Assembly: GCA_964461995.1 (NCBI GenBank)
Contig: CAYWXL010000013.1
Span: forward strand, 25,875 to 89,874
DNA: 64,000 nucleotides
Reading direction: 5' to 3'
DNA from: JALSRK01 sp964461995
GTDB lineage: Bacteria > Acidobacteriota > Terriglobia > Bryobacterales > Bryobacteraceae
Shown here: piece by piece, positions 50,583-57,905 of the stretch
Numbering within the stretch: the stretch's first letter is position 1
Layout of the letters: every line of letters starts with the position of its first letter
Notes under the pieces: generated by a model
Seen by the model: the letters and a program-made list of their open reading frames with translations, nothing else
Database searches by the model: none
Told to the model about the DNA's origin: nothing
Translations under genes and position numbers: made by a program

Positions 50583-52832
50583 CTAGCCGCCGAATTCGAG
50601 CACCACGCCCACCGAAGGCAGGATGGGGAACATCCGGTAGAAGCCGAGCCAGGCGCGGCCGTCGCGCGGGCGGTACCAGCGAAGCTCATCGAAGCGCTCA
50701 TTGCGACGGTCGTAGACGTTGATTACCTCGGCATATAAGGTCATTTTCCAGCCGGGATAGACGAAGGCTTTGTTCACCCGTACGTCGAGGCGGTGGTAGA
50801 CGGGCAGCCTCAGCGTGTTGCGGGTTTCGGCGAGGTAATAACGGTCGCCTTCTTTCCGGAAGTAGCCGGGGATCGGGAAGCCGCTGCCGTAGAGCCAGCG
50901 GAGGCTGAGGTTGATCGTCGGGCGGATCCGGTAGGAGCCGAAGATGTTGACGGTGTGCGTCTGGTCGTTCTCAGAGGGGAAGCGAGCCCCGGTGACGCCG
51001 TCGCGGTAGCGAGTCTTTCCATAGCCGTAGGAGATCCAGCCGCTCAGGCGATTCGCGCTGCGCCGCTGCAGGAAGATCTCGAAGCCGCGGGCGTAGCCGC
51101 GCACCACGTTGCCGACGGGGGCATCTTCAGGGGGAATGAACACCTCCCCGTTCACGACGCGGGGATCGGCCAGGGAGCGGAAGAGCAGGTCCCGGTCGTC
51201 GCGGTTGTAGAACTCCGCGCGGAGCCTCGTGCGCTCGGTAAGGCGCTGCTCGAGCGAGGCGATGAAGTGGTTGGCCCGCTCGGGGGCCAGCGACCGCCGC
51301 CCGATCCGCATGAGGAAGAAGCGCAGATCCGGGAACTGCGCCGGTTGGGACCAGCCCAGGCGAAGCTGAGTTTTCGGGTGCAGGTAGACGGCCAGAGCCG
51401 CCTGCGGCGACACGGTGGAGACGGCGTTGACGTCATGATGGTCCCAACGCAGGCCCGCCGTCAGATACAGGCGACCGCTGAAAGCGTGCCGGCTCTGCTG
51501 GACGTAGCCGCCGCTCCGCAGGCCGGTTCCGGAGTAATTGTAGAGCTGTTTGATGATGAAGGGCTGAAGCTGGTACTGGTTCCAGAAGCCGCCGTCGCGC
51601 AGCCGGCGGAAGCCGCCGCCGAACTCCAACGTCGCGTTTTCGGCCCACCGCCAGGAACCCTCGCCGTGCCAAACCCATTCGCCGTAGTGGCCCCGGGCGA
51701 GGTCGGCCAGCAGGCGGTTCTGATTGTCGAACTTCTCGCGGATAAAAGCTCCATGCGAAGAGAACAGCAGCCTGCCGGTGGGGGTGTAGCGCCAGCCCAC
51801 CCGCGCGATCGTCGTGTGGTAGTTGGCGAGCATGATGGCGTTGAGCCCCAGGTCGGGCCAATCCTGGAACCGGTCGAGATCGGAGAAGCCGTCCACGATG
51901 GAAATGGTGACGTTTTGTTTCGGCGTCAGGTCGTAGCTGATTTTGCCTTGGCCATCGATGAAGCCGAAGGCAAGTGTGTTGTCTTCGGTGACGCGACGCA
52001 GCAGGTACTGCAGGTAGCTCTTGCGAACCGTCGCCAGCCACGAGCCACGCTTGCCCAGAGGACCCTCGGCGAGCACGCCGGCGTTGGACATGCTGGCCGT
52101 GCCGCGGACGAAGATCCCCCGGCGGGAGCCCTCGCGGGTGTGGACGTCGAGGATGGCGCCGGTGCGGTCCGAGTAACGGGCGGGGAAGGCTCCGGCGTGG
52201 AGCGAGACGGTCTCGGCCACATCGCCGCTGAACATAGTCAGCGAGCCGGCGGGATTGTCCTCGAGCACGGTGTGAAACGGCATGTGGAGGAGCACGCCGT
52301 CCAGGTAGAGGCCCACCCGGCGGAAGCCGGCGCCGCGGACGGAGAAGAAGCTGTTGAAGTCGTCGTTGGCAGTGACGCCCGGCATGCTCTGGACTGCGCG
52401 GAGAGGATCGTCGGCGAGGACGCTGGCCAGATTCTTGACCTCGTTGCCCTCGATGGTGAGTTCCGACGGGCTGTCGCTACGGACCGGCTCGAAGGGACCC
52501 GCCCGCACCTCGACCGAATCTGTATGACGCAGCGTGTCGGGGCTCAGGACGACTTCGAAGTCAAGAGTTTCACCGGGCTTCAGAGTAAAGTCGCGAGTCG
52601 CCAGCCGGTAGCCGACGGTGGCGACGTGGAGGGTGTAGTCACCCGGTGATACTGAGGGCAAAACGAACCTCCCGTCGGCGTCGGTGACGGTTCGATAGCC
52701 GGTCCCGGACAACTTCACTTGGACCCGCGCCAGAGGTTCGCCTCCCTGCATGTCGAGAACGACCCCCTGGACTTGTCCAGTCTGTTGTCCCGCCGCCACC
52801 AAGGCGAGCAGCGGCCAGAACCAGACTTTCAT
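50583..52832 (-). CDS. TonB-dependent outer-membrane receptor with carboxypeptidase-regulatory domain
   Basis: A 749-residue receptor. A signal peptide (about 1-18) is followed by a carboxypeptidase-regulatory-like beta sandwich (about 20-95, VQGVVLDMQGGEPLARVQVKL and GYRTVTDADGRFVLPSV). A plug domain (about 130-215) follows with VLADDPLRAVQSMPGV and FFSVRGAGFRRVGLYLDGVLLHMPFH, then a 22-strand-type barrel. This is the usual layout for Bacteroidetes/Acidobacteria SusC-like transporters of oligosaccharides or other large solutes energised by TonB. The ATG at 52832 is favoured because the frame further upstream overlaps the glycosyltransferase gene. It lies downstream of that gene by seven bases. 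A SusD-like partner is not adjacent. Confidence 0.88.
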   Translation of the reverse strand: MKVWFWPLLALVAAGQQTGQVQGVVLDMQGGEPLARVQVKLSGTGYRTVTDADGRFVLPSVSPGDYTLHVATVGYRLATRDFTLKPGETLDFEVVLSPDTLRHTDSVEVRAGPFEPVRSDSPSELTIEGNEVKNLASVLADDPLRAVQSMPGVTANDDFNSFFSVRGAGFRRVGLYLDGVLLHMPFHTVLEDNPAGSLTMFSGDVAETVSLHAGAFPARYSDRTGAILDVHTREGSRRGIFVRGTASMSNAGVLAEGPLGKRGSWLATVRKSYLQYLLRRVTEDNTLAFGFIDGQGKISYDLTPKQNVTISIVDGFSDLDRFQDWPDLGLNAIMLANYHTTIARVGWRYTPTGRLLFSSHGAFIREKFDNQNRLLADLARGHYGEWVWHGEGSWRWAENATLEFGGGFRRLRDGGFWNQYQLQPFIIKQLYNYSGTGLRSGGYVQQSRHAFSGRLYLTAGLRWDHHDVNAVSTVSPQAALAVYLHPKTQLRLGWSQPAQFPDLRFFLMRIGRRSLAPERANHFIASLEQRLTERTRLRAEFYNRDDRDLLFRSLADPRVVNGEVFIPPEDAPVGNVVRGYARGFEIFLQRRSANRLSGWISYGYGKTRYRDGVTGARFPSENDQTHTVNIFGSYRIRPTINLSLRWLYGSGFPIPGYFRKEGDRYYLAETRNTLRLPVYHRLDVRVNKAFVYPGWKMTLYAEVINVYDRRNERFDELRWYRPRDGRAWLGFYRMFPILPSVGVVLEFGG

Positions 52833-52839
52833 ATCGGGA

Positions 52840-53943
52840 TTATACGTGACCGGCGGCCCGCCGCAGCACGGCAAGCGTCTCGCGGGCGCACCGCTCCCAG
52901 GAAAAGCGCGCCGCGCGCTGGCGGCCGGCGGCGGCCAGGCGGGAGCGCAGGGCGTCGTCCGTGGTGATGCGTTCGAGCGCTTCTTCAATCGCCGCCTCGT
53001 CGTCCGGCGGAAACCTCAACGCGGCGTCTCCTGCCACCTCCCGCAGGGGCGGGATGTCCGAGCAGGCGCTCGGCACTCCGGCGGCCAGCGCCTCGAGGAG
53101 AGGCATACCGAAGCCCTCGAATGTGGTAGGCAGGACGAAAGCCCAGGCGCGGCGGTAGAGGTCCCGCACGGCTTCGCGGGAGATCCAGCCGGTGAGTTCC
53201 ACCACGCCGGCGAGCCCGCGATCCTCGACGGCGCGCGTGACGGCCGCCGTGTGAAATCCTTTCATTCCCGCCAGTACCAGCCGGAAGCGCGGATGTTTTC
53301 TGTGGAAGCCAGCGAAGGCCCGGATCAGGCGCTCGAGATTCTTGTGGGGATGGAGCGTCGAAACGCAAAGCAAGAAGAGTTCCGGATCGCGCCGCCGGGC
53401 CGTCTCGCAAAGCTTTTCATCGACTCCGTGGCGCACCACCGTGATCCGGCAGCCCGTTCCCGGATAATACCGTTCCAGATCGGCGGCGGTCGCCTGCGAG
53501 ACGGCGATCAGAGCCTTGGACGTCCGGGCGGACTGCCACAGGAACCAGTTCCAGAACGGCAGGTCGAACCAGCGGAAGTATTCGGGATGGCGCTTGTGCT
53601 GCAGATCGTGGAAGACGGTGACCGATGGGCACCGGCAGCGGGCCGGAGCGGTGAAGCCGGGGTTGAAGAGTACGTCCAACCGCTCGCGCCGGATTGCCGA
53701 AGGCAGCCGGAACTGTTCCCAAAGGAGCCGCGCCGGCCGGTTCACAGCGCGCACGCCGGTCTCGACGGTCCGGAAGTTCGGGGCTTCCGGCGCCAGGCCG
53801 GCCCCGGTTTCCCGGTTGACGAAGACCACGTAGTCGTTGCTACGGTCCACGCGGGCCAGGGCGGCGAGCAGACTCCTGAGATAGATCTCGGTCCCGCCGA
53901 CCCCGCCGGGGATCAGATAGAGGGCATTGACGCCGATACGCAT
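52840..53943 (-). CDS. Glycosyltransferase family 4
   Basis: A 367-residue GT-B transferase. The acceptor domain begins MRIGVNALYLIPGGVGGTEIYLRSL and continues SVTVFHDLQHKRHPEYFRWF. The donor domain has LCVSTLHPHKNLERLIRAF and the GT4 signature TTFEGFGMPLLEALAAGVPSACSD. This resembles mannosyltransferase/rhamnosyltransferase members of the WcaI/RfaG type. It is part of a minus-strand block with a TMTC-like protein, a DUF2304 protein and two GT2 genes, so a second surface glycan or glycoprotein pathway is likely. Confidence 0.86.
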   Translation of the reverse strand: MRIGVNALYLIPGGVGGTEIYLRSLLAALARVDRSNDYVVFVNRETGAGLAPEAPNFRTVETGVRAVNRPARLLWEQFRLPSAIRRERLDVLFNPGFTAPARCRCPSVTVFHDLQHKRHPEYFRWFDLPFWNWFLWQSARTSKALIAVSQATAADLERYYPGTGCRITVVRHGVDEKLCETARRRDPELFLLCVSTLHPHKNLERLIRAFAGFHRKHPRFRLVLAGMKGFHTAAVTRAVEDRGLAGVVELTGWISREAVRDLYRRAWAFVLPTTFEGFGMPLLEALAAGVPSACSDIPPLREVAGDAALRFPPDDEAAIEEALERITTDDALRSRLAAAGRQRAARFSWERCARETLAVLRRAAGHV

Positions 53944-53954
53944 GGGTTCAATTG

Positions 53955-55742
53955 CTACCGGCTGCCGGAAACCATCCGTTCGGCGCGCTGAAGGGCCCGC
54001 CGGGCCGCTTCGAGATCCGGCCTGAGCTCGAGCGCGCGGCGGTACTCTCGGGCGGCTTGCTCGTAATCGCCCATCGTCGTGTAGACATTGCCCCGGTAGA
54101 AGTACGTGACGGCGAAGCGCTGGTTGATCTGACTGGCCTTGTCCAGAGCGGCGAGAGCCTCTTTGTAGCGCTCTAACTTGGCCTGCATCATTCCGATCAG
54201 CGCATAAACGTGCGCCGTAGGTTCTAACCGGGCGGCTTGTTCTAGTTTGGCCAAGGCCTCTTCAGGCCGGTTCGCGCAGTCGTAGGCGAGGGCCCAGTCG
54301 ACGAGTAGCCGGTAGTCGGGTTCGCGGAGCCGGGCCGCTCTTGCGTACTGTTCGATGGCGTCCGAACATCTCCCGTGCTCGAAGTAGGCGTAGGCAAGCT
54401 GGAAGTTCGCCCGCCAGTTCTCCGGCGTCTTGGCCACCGAATCCTCCCACAGCGGGATCGTTCCCGCCCAGACGCGCGCCCGCTGGAAGCCCAGAAACGT
54501 AATGGCGACGACCACCGCCGCCAGCGCCCCGCCGAAAGCCTTCGGCGGAGCTTTCCATTGCACCAGTAGCCCCGCGGTGAGGAGCAGCAGTCCGATCATC
54601 GGCAAATAGAGCCGGCGCTCCACCAGAGCGTCCTTGATCGGGATGAAGGACGACGTTGGAGCGATCAGCAGGAGGAAAACATAGAAGCCGTAAGTAGCCA
54701 GGGGATACTTCCGGCGCCAGATCCAGGCGGCCGCCACTGCCACGGCGAGCGCGGCGAATCCCAGCACAGCCCAGGGATCCAGCGTCGAGGAGACCATCGG
54801 ATAATCGTGATCCACGTTCTGCCCGTAGGGCAACAGGAACATGCGCAGATAAATCCAGATCACCTTGCACTGGGTGGCGAAATAGATGTACCAGGGCAGG
54901 CCCTCCACGCGGAATCCAGCGGTGTCGGATTCGGCCAGGGTCTTGAGCACAAAAGCGAAACCCGCGAGCCCCGCCGCCGCTATGCCAGCGTAAAGCTTCC
55001 AGTTCCGCCTGAGTCCTGCCAGCGAGAAGCCTGGGTTGAAGTAATAGTCGGTAAGCACGAGCAGGAAGGGCAGGACGGCGGTGTGCTCTTTTGACGTCAC
55101 GGCGGCGCCGAACAGCAGCAGGACCACCAGGGTCCCACCGATCCCGATCGGTTCCTTCCACCGGTAGAGAAATACGGCGAACGCGGCATAGAAGAAAAAC
55201 ACGCTCAAGTTTTCCGAGCGGCTGGCCACATACGCCACTGCTTCGGACTGGATGGGGTGGAACAGATAGATGGCGCCGGCGAAAGCCGCCAGCGCTTGTC
55301 GCCGCCAGGGTTCTGTATTCACTCGCCCCAGGAGCCGGCGCACGATCAGGAACACCAGCACGCCATTGAGGAAGTGCAGCACGATGTTGACCACGTGGTA
55401 GGAGTACGGATTCTCCCCGGAAAGCTGATAGTTCAACCAGAAGGTGAACATCAGCGTAGGCCGGACACCCGCCAGCCAGGCCGTCAGCGGCAGAGGCTTA
55501 TAGCCGGGGTGCGTGAACGGAAGGTACTTGTCGTCGAACAGGAACGGCCCGTTGATGGCCGGCCCGTACATCTCGAAAAGGATGAACAGAGCCAGCGCGA
55601 AGCTGGTGAAGACAGGCCAGCGGCGTATGGGGAAGGTCTCGGACGCGCCGGCCGGGGCCTTTCCGGGCCGCTCGCGGTTGGCGACGGCGACGGAGCCCGG
55701 TGAGCCGCTCTTATTCCGGCTTCGACGTTTCCCTTTCTTCAT
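53955..55742 (-). CDS. TMTC-like membrane glycosyltransferase with C-terminal TPR repeats
   Basis: A 595-residue protein. After a basic N-terminus there are about ten transmembrane helices (about 43-420). The first periplasmic loop contains FDDKYLPFTHPG with the acidic pair expected for GT-C O-mannosyltransferase-like enzymes, and later SEAVAYVASRSENLS and SFIPIKDALVERRLYLP. The C-terminal about 160 residues are TPR repeats (LAYAYFEHGRCSDAIEQYARAARL and so on). The plan matches eukaryotic TMTC and bacterial PMT-like proteins that use lipid-linked sugars to glycosylate proteins or lipids. It overlaps the DUF2304 gene by 32 bases. Confidence 0.85.
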   Translation of the reverse strand: MKKGKRRSRNKSGSPGSVAVANRERPGKAPAGASETFPIRRWPVFTSFALALFILFEMYGPAINGPFLFDDKYLPFTHPGYKPLPLTAWLAGVRPTLMFTFWLNYQLSGENPYSYHVVNIVLHFLNGVLVFLIVRRLLGRVNTEPWRRQALAAFAGAIYLFHPIQSEAVAYVASRSENLSVFFFYAAFAVFLYRWKEPIGIGGTLVVLLLFGAAVTSKEHTAVLPFLLVLTDYYFNPGFSLAGLRRNWKLYAGIAAAGLAGFAFVLKTLAESDTAGFRVEGLPWYIYFATQCKVIWIYLRMFLLPYGQNVDHDYPMVSSTLDPWAVLGFAALAVAVAAAWIWRRKYPLATYGFYVFLLLIAPTSSFIPIKDALVERRLYLPMIGLLLLTAGLLVQWKAPPKAFGGALAAVVVAITFLGFQRARVWAGTIPLWEDSVAKTPENWRANFQLAYAYFEHGRCSDAIEQYARAARLREPDYRLLVDWALAYDCANRPEEALAKLEQAARLEPTAHVYALIGMMQAKLERYKEALAALDKASQINQRFAVTYFYRGNVYTTMGDYEQAAREYRRALELRPDLEAARRALQRAERMVSGSR

Positions 55743-56079
55743 GGAGCGACTCCACTTGGTACTCGAGAATGGCGACGCGCTGAGTGAGCGCTATGTTGGC
55801 GTCGCGAAGCGTGGAGATGATCATCGAGAACCGGTAGAAGACCAGCAGAAAGACGCTGAAGCCGATAAACAGCAGCGCCAGCGCCGGTTCGGGGACCCCC
55901 ACGAGTACGCTTACCCAGCCGAGCAGCGTATCCGATTGGGACAGAACGAGCATGGTGACGCCGGCGGCAAGCCAGCTTACCGAGTACTCGACCCGAATGT
56001 GCTCACGGCGTAGCGACCCGAGAACGACTACGATCAGCGCGCCGCTGAGGACCGCAACGACGTTCAGAAAACGATCCAT
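55711..56079 (-). CDS. DUF2304 small membrane protein
   Basis: A 122-residue protein with three hydrophobic segments (about 5-22, 36-52 and 66-88) and a C-terminal coiled coil ending in charged residues. This is the DUF2304 layout commonly found next to GT2 dolichyl-phosphate-mannose-synthase-like genes in polysaccharide clusters, as here. It is thought to aid the adjacent transferase, but the role is not established. The ATG at 56079 is used; a TTG six bases earlier is also in frame. It starts seven bases after the GT2 gene and overlaps the TMTC-like gene by 32 bases. Confidence 0.8.
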   Translation of the reverse strand: MDRFLNVVAVLSGALIVVVLGSLRREHIRVEYSVSWLAAGVTMLVLSQSDTLLGWVSVLVGVPEPALALLFIGFSVFLLVFYRFSMIISTLRDANIALTQRVAILEYQVESLHEERETSKPE

Positions 56080-56085
56080 GGACAA

Positions 56086-56817
56086 TCAGCGCCTTGGGCG
56101 CCCTCCCTCGTATTTCAGGATATTCACAAACACGCCGAGTAAGACGTGGACCATGTAATAAAAGGACTTGAGGGCCGTGATCGTGCTGCGGCCCGCTTTC
56201 CGCGGCCGGAAGCGGCAGGGGATCTCCTGGAAACGGAACGCCCGGCGCTGGAGCACCACCAGCGTTTCGATCTCGGGATATTCCAGCGGGAAGCTGCGGC
56301 TGAAGACTGCCAGCGCCGCCCGGTTCACCCCCACGAACCCCGAGGTCGGGTCGTGCACCGGTTGGCCGAGGATGGGCCGGAGCATCAAGCGGAAAAACTT
56401 GATTCCCAGTCTCCGGGGCAGGCTTGTATAGGCCTCGCCGCCGTCCACGAAGCGGGAGCCAATCACCATCTCGCAGCCCGAAGTCTTCAGGGTTTCGAAA
56501 ATGCGCGGGATGTCGCGGGCGTCGTGCTGGCCGTCGCCGTCCACGCGGATAACGTAATCGAATCCCATCTCGTAGGCGAACTTGTATCCCGCCTGCACGC
56601 ACCCGCCCAGGCCCAGGTGATGGGGGAGAGAGAGTACGTCGGCGCCGGCGACCCGGGCCACGTCGCGGGTGGCGTCCCAGGAACAGTCATCGACCACCAA
56701 TACCGGCACACCCGGCACGACGCGGCGAATCTCCTCGATGACGAAGCCCACAGCGGCTTCCTCGTTGAATGCCGGGACGATCACAAGAAGCGAGTCGGGG
56801 CCTTGGGGTCGTATCAC
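56086..56817 (-). CDS. Glycosyltransferase family 2, polyprenyl-phosphate sugar transferase-like
   Basis: A 243-residue GT2 of the DPM1 type. Motifs are LLVIVPAFNEEAAVGFVI, VLVVDDCSWDATRDVA and the DXD-like DGDGQHDARDIP (about 94-105), then GSRFVDGG. GTG at 56817 overlaps the stop of the preceding gene as GTGA, which marks the start; the frame further upstream belongs to that gene in another frame. Paired with DUF2304 immediately downstream, it probably makes a lipid-phosphate sugar donor for the TMTC-like transferase. Confidence 0.82.
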   Translation of the reverse strand: MIRPQGPDSLLVIVPAFNEEAAVGFVIEEIRRVVPGVPVLVVDDCSWDATRDVARVAGADVLSLPHHLGLGGCVQAGYKFAYEMGFDYVIRVDGDGQHDARDIPRIFETLKTSGCEMVIGSRFVDGGEAYTSLPRRLGIKFFRLMLRPILGQPVHDPTSGFVGVNRAALAVFSRSFPLEYPEIETLVVLQRRAFRFQEIPCRFRPRKAGRSTITALKSFYYMVHVLLGVFVNILKYEGGRPRR

Positions 56818-57830
56818 AGTTCTGCTACCTGCCGCGGGCTGATCGAATGGGCGGTCACCAGGACGCGGAACCCACGCGCATCGATACGGGCGGCGCGGCG
56901 CACAGCGGCCCGTTTTCCAAGCAACTGTCTGAGCGACGCCAGCGCCTCCAGATGCGCTTTGACAACGTACCATAGCAGGGCGAGCGGGTGGTTGCCTTCG
57001 CGGTGGAAGTCCGAAGCGGTTCCCCTCCCCCGCAGCAGGAATGCGGCGTGCCAGAAGTATCTTTGGGTCGCGTAGAAAGGCACGCTGATCAACATTCCTG
57101 CCGGAAAGTTCTTCAGCACCAGGAAGACCCGGTTGCGCTCCACCAGATAAGCCTTCAGGCGGGAGGCGCGGCCCGCCGACTGCGAGTAGTGATGCTCCAC
57201 CACCGCCTCCGGCACGTAGAGGCACTTCCAGCCCGCCCACCGGGCCCGCAGGCCGAGGTCGGTGTCCTCGCAATACAGGAAAAAGGCCTCGTCGAACAGC
57301 CCGACCTCCTCGAGCATCCGCGACCGGTACAGGGCGGCGGATCCGCTGGGGGCTAAAACTTCCTCCTGGCGGGCGAACTCCTCGGGCGGCCGCCCGTGGC
57401 CGCGCTGCTTGCTCGATCCGTCGAGGCACAACAACATGCCCGCCGAATCCAGCCGCCCGCTGCCGGCGAGCACCACGCGGGAGGCGCACATTCCCACTTG
57501 CGGGTCCGCTTCCATCGCCTCCACCAGGGCCTCCAGCCAGCCGGGCCGGGCCACGGCATCGTCGTTAAGCGTGGCCAGAAACGGGGCCGGCCGGCGGCGG
57601 ATTCCTTGATTCACTGCGGCCCCGAAGCCCACGTTCGTCTCATTCTCGATCACCTCGACGCCGGGCCACTCGCCCTCCCGGCGCACGCGCCCCGAGCCGC
57701 TGTTGTCCACGACGACGATGGCGATTCCGGGAAGCGTTTGGTGTTGGAGGGACTCGACGCAGGCGGCCAGCTTGGGTCCCGCAGTCAAGGTCGGCACGAC
57801 GACGGTGACTCGAGGTTTGTCCAAGACCAC
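56814..57830 (-). CDS. Glycosyltransferase family 2, rhamnosyltransferase-like
   Basis: A GT2 enzyme of about 338 residues. The start is uncertain: GTG 57830 fits just before the first strand, TTG 57824 is two codons on, and GTG 57899 adds 23 residues of no family character. Motifs follow the rhamnosyltransferase pattern seen in the other cluster: VTVVVPTLTAGPK, AIVVVDNSGSG, NVGFGAAVNQGI, LNDDAVARPGW and YCEDTDLGLRARWAG. The similarity suggests an early duplication shared with the genes at 10369 and 11319. Its stop overlaps the next gene, and it begins 75 bases after the TonB receptor gene upstream. Confidence 0.8.
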   Translation of the reverse strand: MVLDKPRVTVVVPTLTAGPKLAACVESLQHQTLPGIAIVVVDNSGSGRVRREGEWPGVEVIENETNVGFGAAVNQGIRRRPAPFLATLNDDAVARPGWLEALVEAMEADPQVGMCASRVVLAGSGRLDSAGMLLCLDGSSKQRGHGRPPEEFARQEEVLAPSGSAALYRSRMLEEVGLFDEAFFLYCEDTDLGLRARWAGWKCLYVPEAVVEHHYSQSAGRASRLKAYLVERNRVFLVLKNFPAGMLISVPFYATQRYFWHAAFLLRGRGTASDFHREGNHPLALLWYVVKAHLEALASLRQLLGKRAAVRRAARIDARGFRVLVTAHSISPRQVAEL

Positions 57831-57905
57831 GATTCTACGCGATCCCGGCCACGCCCGGCCCCCGACGCCGCCGGCGGGTCCGTTTTGCGGCTGCCGCACA
57901 GATGG

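Noticed and set aside
50793..52649. Long plus-strand open frame of about 618 codons
   Set aside because: Antisense to the TonB receptor, which has signal peptide, plug and barrel features; the open frame has a biased composition and no domain.
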